DNA from: Methylococcus sp. EFPC2
GTDB taxonomy: Bacteria; Pseudomonadota; Gammaproteobacteria; Methylococcales; Methylococcaceae
Direction of reading: 5' to 3'
NCBI RefSeq assembly: GCF_016925495.1
Contig: NZ_CP070491.1
Coordinates: forward strand, 558,001 to 622,000
Length of the DNA stretch: 64,000 nt
Part shown: positions 60,070 through 64,000 of the stretch, piece after piece
Numbering within the stretch: position 1 is the first letter of the stretch
How the letters are laid out: the number at the start of each line of letters is the position of its first letter
Program-made: the position numbers and the translations under genes
Notes under the pieces: model-generated
The model's input: the letters and a program-made list of their open reading frames with translations, nothing else
Told to the model about the DNA's origin: nothing
The model's database searches: none

Positions 60070-61467
60070 ATGAAAGCATTTTTGACGGCCGGCGCATTGG
60101 CCGGCGTGACGTTGTGGGCGTCGAGCGCCCAGGCGCAGCAGGCTGTCTCCGCCGGGGAGGCCCGGGAAATCGCCCGCGAGGCGTATATCTATGCCTACCC
60201 GCTGGTGCTGTCCGAAGTGACGTTTAGGGTGGGGACAAACGTTGCGGAACCGACCAGCAGCCTGGCGCCGGTCAATCAATTCGGGCATATACGGGAATTT
60301 CCCGACCCGTCGTTCACCATCGTGGTCCGTCCCAACGCCGACACCTTGTATTCGCCGCTTAGCTATGACGTTTCCAGGGAGCCGCTGGTCGTCAGCGTTC
60401 CCGCATCCGGAGACCGTTACTTCCTGTTGCCCTGGATGGACATGTGGAGCGACGTGTTCACGGTTCCCGGAACGCGGACCACGGGTAACGAGGCCCAGAC
60501 CTTCGCCATCGTCGGCCCGAACTGGAAGGGAAAGCTCCCGGCCGGCGTCAAGGAATACCGGAGCCCCACAACCCACGGCTTGCTGATCGGGCGCACGCAG
60601 ACCAACGGCAAGGCCGACTACGAGGCGGTCCACAAGTTCCAGGACGGCATGAAGGCGGTGCCGCTCCACGCTTACGGCAAGCCGTACATACCGCCCAAGG
60701 GCAAGGTCGATCCGAAGCAGGACATGAGTTCGCCCCCCGACCAGATCGACAAGATGGACGCGGCCACGTTTTTCGGCCTGTTCGCGGGGCTGATGAAGGA
60801 GAACCCGCCGCACGCCAACGACCATCCGATTCTCGACCGTATGAAGCGGATCGGCATCGAGCCCGGTAAGAGCTTCTCCCTGGCTTCGGCGTCCAAGGAA
60901 GTTCAAGAGGCGCTGAACGCCGCTCCAGCCGAGGCACTGCCGCAAATCAAGGCCGCCTGGAGCAAGGCCGGTGTGCTGAGCAACGGTTGGCGCACCAACA
61001 TGACCGCGATCGGCACCTACGGGACGGATTACCTGCATCGCGCCGGCGTCGCCTATGGCGGTTACGGCGCCAATGCGGTAGAGGATGCGGTCTATCCATC
61101 GGCTTTCGCCGACGCCGATGGCCAGCCGTTCGACGCCACCAAGCGCTATGTCCTGCACTTCGACAAGGACCAGATTCCCCCGGTGCGCGGGTTTTGGTCA
61201 CTGACGATGTACGACCAGCGCCAGTTATTCACGGCCAATCCCATCGGCCGCTACGCCATCGGCGACCGCGACCCGCTAAAGTTCAATCCCGACGGTTCGC
61301 TGGACCTTTACATCCAGCGGGAATCCCCGGGCAAGGACAGGGAGCCGAACTGGCTGCCTGCGCCTGCCGAGGGCCCCTTCACCATGAACCTCAGGCTCTA
61401 CTGGCCCAAGGCGCAGGTGCTCGATGGTTCCTGGGCGCCCCCGCCGGTCAAACGGATCGAGAGCTAA
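60070..61467 (+). CDS. DUF1254/DUF1214 exported protein, paralogue
   Basis: A 465-residue protein of the same layout as its upstream neighbour: signal peptide (AFLTAGALAGVTLWASSAQA), DUF1254 text AREIAREAYIYAYPLVLSEV and RPNADTLYSPLSYDVSREPL, DUF1214 text PPVRGFWSLTMYDQRQLF. Start is ATG 60070 with GAGAGGGAAAAGA upstream. About 70 bases separate the two genes, so they are probably co-transcribed. Divergence is clear along the whole length, so the duplication is not recent. Confidence 0.85.
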   Translation: MKAFLTAGALAGVTLWASSAQAQQAVSAGEAREIAREAYIYAYPLVLSEVTFRVGTNVAEPTSSLAPVNQFGHIREFPDPSFTIVVRPNADTLYSPLSYDVSREPLVVSVPASGDRYFLLPWMDMWSDVFTVPGTRTTGNEAQTFAIVGPNWKGKLPAGVKEYRSPTTHGLLIGRTQTNGKADYEAVHKFQDGMKAVPLHAYGKPYIPPKGKVDPKQDMSSPPDQIDKMDAATFFGLFAGLMKENPPHANDHPILDRMKRIGIEPGKSFSLASASKEVQEALNAAPAEALPQIKAAWSKAGVLSNGWRTNMTAIGTYGTDYLHRAGVAYGGYGANAVEDAVYPSAFADADGQPFDATKRYVLHFDKDQIPPVRGFWSLTMYDQRQLFTANPIGRYAIGDRDPLKFNPDGSLDLYIQRESPGKDREPNWLPAPAEGPFTMNLRLYWPKAQVLDGSWAPPPVKRIES

Positions 61468-61589
61468 TCGAGCTTCCGAGCCGGCACGCAGTTTCCTTGG
61501 AGGAAGAGAAGAGGGGAGTCGAGGTGCAGCGCAGATCGCCGCTTCGCCTCCCCTTGCCACCGCGACCTTTACCAGACTAGAGAGCTTTC

Positions 61590-62576
61590 GTGACATTACT
61601 TCGCTTCAAAACCGTCATCGCGGCGGCAACCGCGCTCACCGCGGTTCTGCCGTTGAATCCCGCCCTCGCCATCGAAGGCGGCGCCAGTCATTATCTTCCC
61701 GGCGCTTACAACGACTTCGGAATGAACCTGCAGGTGCCGCCCGGCTTCTACTTCCGCGACGATCTCACCTATTACTGGGCGCAGTTTCCCGACGGGACGA
61801 CCCTCGGCCGTTTCGGCGCGGTCCATCTGGACCAGGATCTCTGGCTGAACAACTTCAAGCTGGCCTGGGCCAGCGATTTCGAAGTTCTCGGCGCCCGCTA
61901 CGGCGCCGCGCTGATCCTGCCGGTGGTTTTCGATTTCAACCTCTCCGGGTCCATCCAGTTCGGTCCCCATCAGGTTTCGGGGCGCAACAACAACGGCGGC
62001 ATCGGCGACATCGCAGTCGCCCCGCTTTCCCTGACCTGGAAGTGGGGGGACGTCCACGTCAACCTGAGCCAGTTCGTGTTCCTTCCGACGGGCGATTACG
62101 CTGCCGAGAAGGTCGTCAATCTGGGGCTGAACCGCTGGTCTTTCGAGACGCTCGCCGGCCTGACCTGGCTGGACGCCGACCGCGGACACGAAATTTCCTT
62201 CAACATCGGCTTCATCAGCAATACCCGTAACGCTGCGACCGACTACCAAAGCGGCGACGAGCTTCACATCGATTACACCGTTGCCCAGTATCTCTCCGAG
62301 GCCTTCGGCGTCGGCGTCACCGGCTACTACTACACCCAGCTGAGCGACGACAAATCCCCGCTCCTCGACCGTCTCGACCAGGCCCGCCGCTTCCTGAATT
62401 TGCCCGGTGTCGACGGCTACCGGGGCGAGGCGGCCGGCATAGGCCCTGCCATTCTCTACAGCCCAGAAATCGGCGGTAAGCGCGTCAGCTTCATCGGCAA
62501 GTGGATACACGAATATGACGTGAATAACCGTTTCAAGGGTGAGCTGGGCATGCTGTCGGTAGCGCTGGATTTCTGA
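61590..62576 (+). CDS. SphA/phenol-degradation-type outer-membrane channel
   Basis: A 328-residue exported protein with a signal peptide (VIAAATALTAVLPLNPALA) and a beta-barrel-like sequence: EGGASHYLPGAYNDFGMNLQ, VPPGFYFRDDLTYYWA, NNNGGIGDIAVAPLSLTWKW, and the terminal Phe (LSVALDF). This matches the 'putative MetA-pathway of phenol degradation'/SphA family of outer-membrane transport proteins. The start is GTG 61590. Position after the DUF1254 pair suggests one operon for uptake and handling of some hydrophobic compound; that is inference. Confidence 0.8.
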   Translation: MTLLRFKTVIAAATALTAVLPLNPALAIEGGASHYLPGAYNDFGMNLQVPPGFYFRDDLTYYWAQFPDGTTLGRFGAVHLDQDLWLNNFKLAWASDFEVLGARYGAALILPVVFDFNLSGSIQFGPHQVSGRNNNGGIGDIAVAPLSLTWKWGDVHVNLSQFVFLPTGDYAAEKVVNLGLNRWSFETLAGLTWLDADRGHEISFNIGFISNTRNAATDYQSGDELHIDYTVAQYLSEAFGVGVTGYYYTQLSDDKSPLLDRLDQARRFLNLPGVDGYRGEAAGIGPAILYSPEIGGKRVSFIGKWIHEYDVNNRFKGELGMLSVALDF

Positions 62577-62715
62577 ACCGCGATTGGTGCAATTACATCG
62601 AGGTACAGGCAACCCGTAAAAGCCGGCACGTTCACCCCCGAGGCTAAGTGCGTCCGGGAGTACGCATGGGCGGAATCCCACTTATCAAGATCACAAGGGA
62701 AACAGGAGAGTATTC

Positions 62716-64000
62716 ATGCTTACATCGACACGGGAACAAGTACGCTTGGACGAAGCGCGCGAAAAGAAGATTGCGTGGAAGAAATGGGGACCTTATCTGA
62801 GCGAGCGGCAGTGGGGTACCGTGCGCGAGGATTACAGCGACGACGGCAACGCCTGGAGCTATTTCTCGCACGATCAGGCTCGCTCGCGGGCTTACAAGTG
62901 GGGCGAGGACGGAATCGCCGGCATTTCCGACGATCGGCAAGGTTTGTGTTGGTCGCTCGCGGTCTGGAACGGCCAGGACCCCATCATCAAGGAACGTCTG
63001 TTTGGCCTGACCAATGCGGAAGGCAATCACGGCGAGGACGTGAAGGAATATTACTTCTACGTCGACAGTACGCCGACGCACTCTTACATGAAGTATCTCT
63101 ACAAGTATCCGCAGCGGGCGTATCCATACGAGGATATCGTGCAAACCAACGCAGCACGCACACGCACCGAAATGGAGTATGAATTACTCGACACCGGCGT
63201 GTTCGAAGGAGATCGCTACTACGACATATTTGTCGAGTTCGCCAAAGCCGCGCCCGAAGACATACTCATCAAAATCAGCGTCGCCAATCGCGGCCCGGAT
63301 ACGGCCACGCTTCACGTATTGCCTCACCTGTGGTTCCGCAATACCTGGTGGCTGAATCCCGAGGCGCCTCGGCCCGCGTTGCGCGAGCTGCCGAACAAGG
63401 GTGAGGCGCTGGTCGTCGAGGCGTCGCACCCCGACCTTGGCGTGCGCTACCTGTACGCCGAAGGCGCAGGCGAGTTCTTATTCACCGAGAACGAGACCAA
63501 CGCCGAACGGCTGTTCGGCGTGCCTAATCCGACGCCTTACGTCAAGGATGGCATTAACGACGCCGTCGTCCACGGCCGGCGGGAGAAAGTGAACCCCGAC
63601 CTGGTGGGCACCAAGGCGGCGGCGCATTACGAGCTGACCGTTGCGCCGGGCGAAACCGAGGTGATACGGCTGCGGCTGAGTGACGTGGCGCCCTCGGCAG
63701 ACCAGGGCCCCTTTACCCGGGAATACGAGCAAACCTTCGCATCCCGCAAACAGGAGGCGGATGAATTCTATACCGCCATCACGCCTCCGAAGTTGAATGC
63801 GGATCAGGCGAACGTGTTGCGCCAGGCGCTGGCCGGCATGCTCTGGACCAAGCAATATTACTACTTCGATCTCGACCACTGGCTGGAGGAGCACGAAGCC
63901 AACCCCATACTCGGCGGCCGGCGCCAATTTCGTAACCGCGAGTGGTACCACATGGTTAACAGCGACATCATCTCGATGCCGGACAAATGGGAGTATCCCT
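62716..64000 (+). CDS. GH63/MGH1-like glucosidase, 3' end outside window
   Basis: The frame starts at ATG 62716 (CAGGAGAG upstream) and stays open to the right edge, at least 428 residues. The N-terminal text (WKKWGPYLSERQWGTVREDY, DQARSRAYKWGEDGIAG, DVKEYYFYVDSTPTHSYMKY) matches large glucosidases of the MGH1/GH63 type, related to mannosyl-oligosaccharide glucosidase. The catalytic barrel would begin near residue 360 (MLWTKQYYYFDLDHWL). There is no signal peptide, so it is cytosolic. Role in glucan or trehalose-like sugar turnover is possible but unproven. Confidence 0.85.
   Translation, partial: MLTSTREQVRLDEAREKKIAWKKWGPYLSERQWGTVREDYSDDGNAWSYFSHDQARSRAYKWGEDGIAGISDDRQGLCWSLAVWNGQDPIIKERLFGLTNAEGNHGEDVKEYYFYVDSTPTHSYMKYLYKYPQRAYPYEDIVQTNAARTRTEMEYELLDTGVFEGDRYYDIFVEFAKAAPEDILIKISVANRGPDTATLHVLPHLWFRNTWWLNPEAPRPALRELPNKGEALVVEASHPDLGVRYLYAEGAGEFLFTENETNAERLFGVPNPTPYVKDGINDAVVHGRREKVNPDLVGTKAAAHYELTVAPGETEVIRLRLSDVAPSADQGPFTREYEQTFASRKQEADEFYTAITPPKLNADQANVLRQALAGMLWTKQYYYFDLDHWLEEHEANPILGGRRQFRNREWYHMVNSDIISMPDKWEYP

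Noticed and set aside
60031-61158. 375-codon reverse frame opposite the second DUF1254 gene
   Set aside because: Antisense shadow; the + strand shows signal peptide and DUF1254 motifs.
1-64000. CRISPR array, rRNA or intact tRNA genes
   Set aside because: No regularly spaced direct repeats with unique spacers, no rRNA-like sequence and no complete cloverleaf were seen; only the tRNA-Arg half at 9383-9429.

Overview
The window looks like a moderately GC-rich gammaproteobacterial chromosome. A methanotroph or related methylotroph (Methylococcales-like) is plausible: there is a squalene-hopene cyclase, a cytosolic Csp-type copper-storage protein, an SmbP-like metal-binding protein, a relic N-type ATPase operon and many small stress-associated membrane proteins. 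No rRNA, ribosomal protein or methane monooxygenase gene is present, so the taxonomic guess is an inference only.

Region 1 (1-9429) is the right part of an integrated element. It carries an AlpA-like regulator, a split primase (CHC2 zinc-finger protein plus a Toprim/DUF3987 protein) coupled by ATGA overlaps with a tiny membrane peptide, several unrecognised genes, a small ribbon-helix-helix-like protein, a KilA-N protein and a HicBA toxin-antitoxin pair. Three intergenic stretches (4542-4602, 5954-6039, 6482-6812) are rich in inverted and direct repeats of the kind found at origins or operators. The element ends at a 3' half of a tRNA-Arg(CCU) gene, interpreted as an attachment-site scar. Just beyond it a truncated tyrosine recombinase abuts a truncated, frameshifted aconitase.

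Region 2 (10.3-24 kb) is an envelope and stress island: VOC protein, cyclopropane-fatty-acid synthase, CsbD, SmbP-like protein, a YqjD/YqjE/YqjK-like operon led by a BON lipoprotein, an IS5-family insertion sequence, a DUF2934 protein, an alpha/beta hydrolase, a sorbosone-dehydrogenase-like lipoprotein, the copper-storage protein, a BON lipoprotein coupled to a BON-DUF1207 outer-membrane protein, and a transglutaminase-like protein. Region 3 (24-37 kb) holds a PAS-PAS-GGDEF-EAL protein, squalene-hopene cyclase, a secreted protein of unknown function with HG and DSC motifs, an SbmA/YddA-like ABC exporter, two Crp/Fnr paralogues, and a CheB-CheR-PAS hybrid (probable CTG start) coupled to a small PAS protein.

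Region 4 (37-50 kb) is built around a giant cyclic beta-1,2-glucan synthase (about 2,900 residues). It is flanked by very small membrane proteins (DUF3096, DUF3309, Thivi_2564-like with an internal duplication, lmo0937-like) and followed by galU, which makes its UDP-glucose donor. A decayed alpha-glucan phosphorylase and a MITE-like inverted repeat lie upstream. Region 5 (50-57.5 kb) is a rearranged zone: an IS256 element beside an older IS256 fragment, a subtilase, and remnants of an N-ATPase operon with an internal deletion. Region 6 (57.8-64 kb) has an isochorismatase-family hydrolase, two tandem DUF1254 proteins, a SphA-like outer-membrane protein, and the start of a GH63/MGH1-like glucosidase that runs off the right edge.

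A dispersed palindromic 23-bp motif with core GTACG-N4-CGTAC occurs in intergenic DNA from 12.5 to 38 kb, mostly near the stress and small-membrane-protein genes. It is the best candidate here for an undescribed regulatory site.
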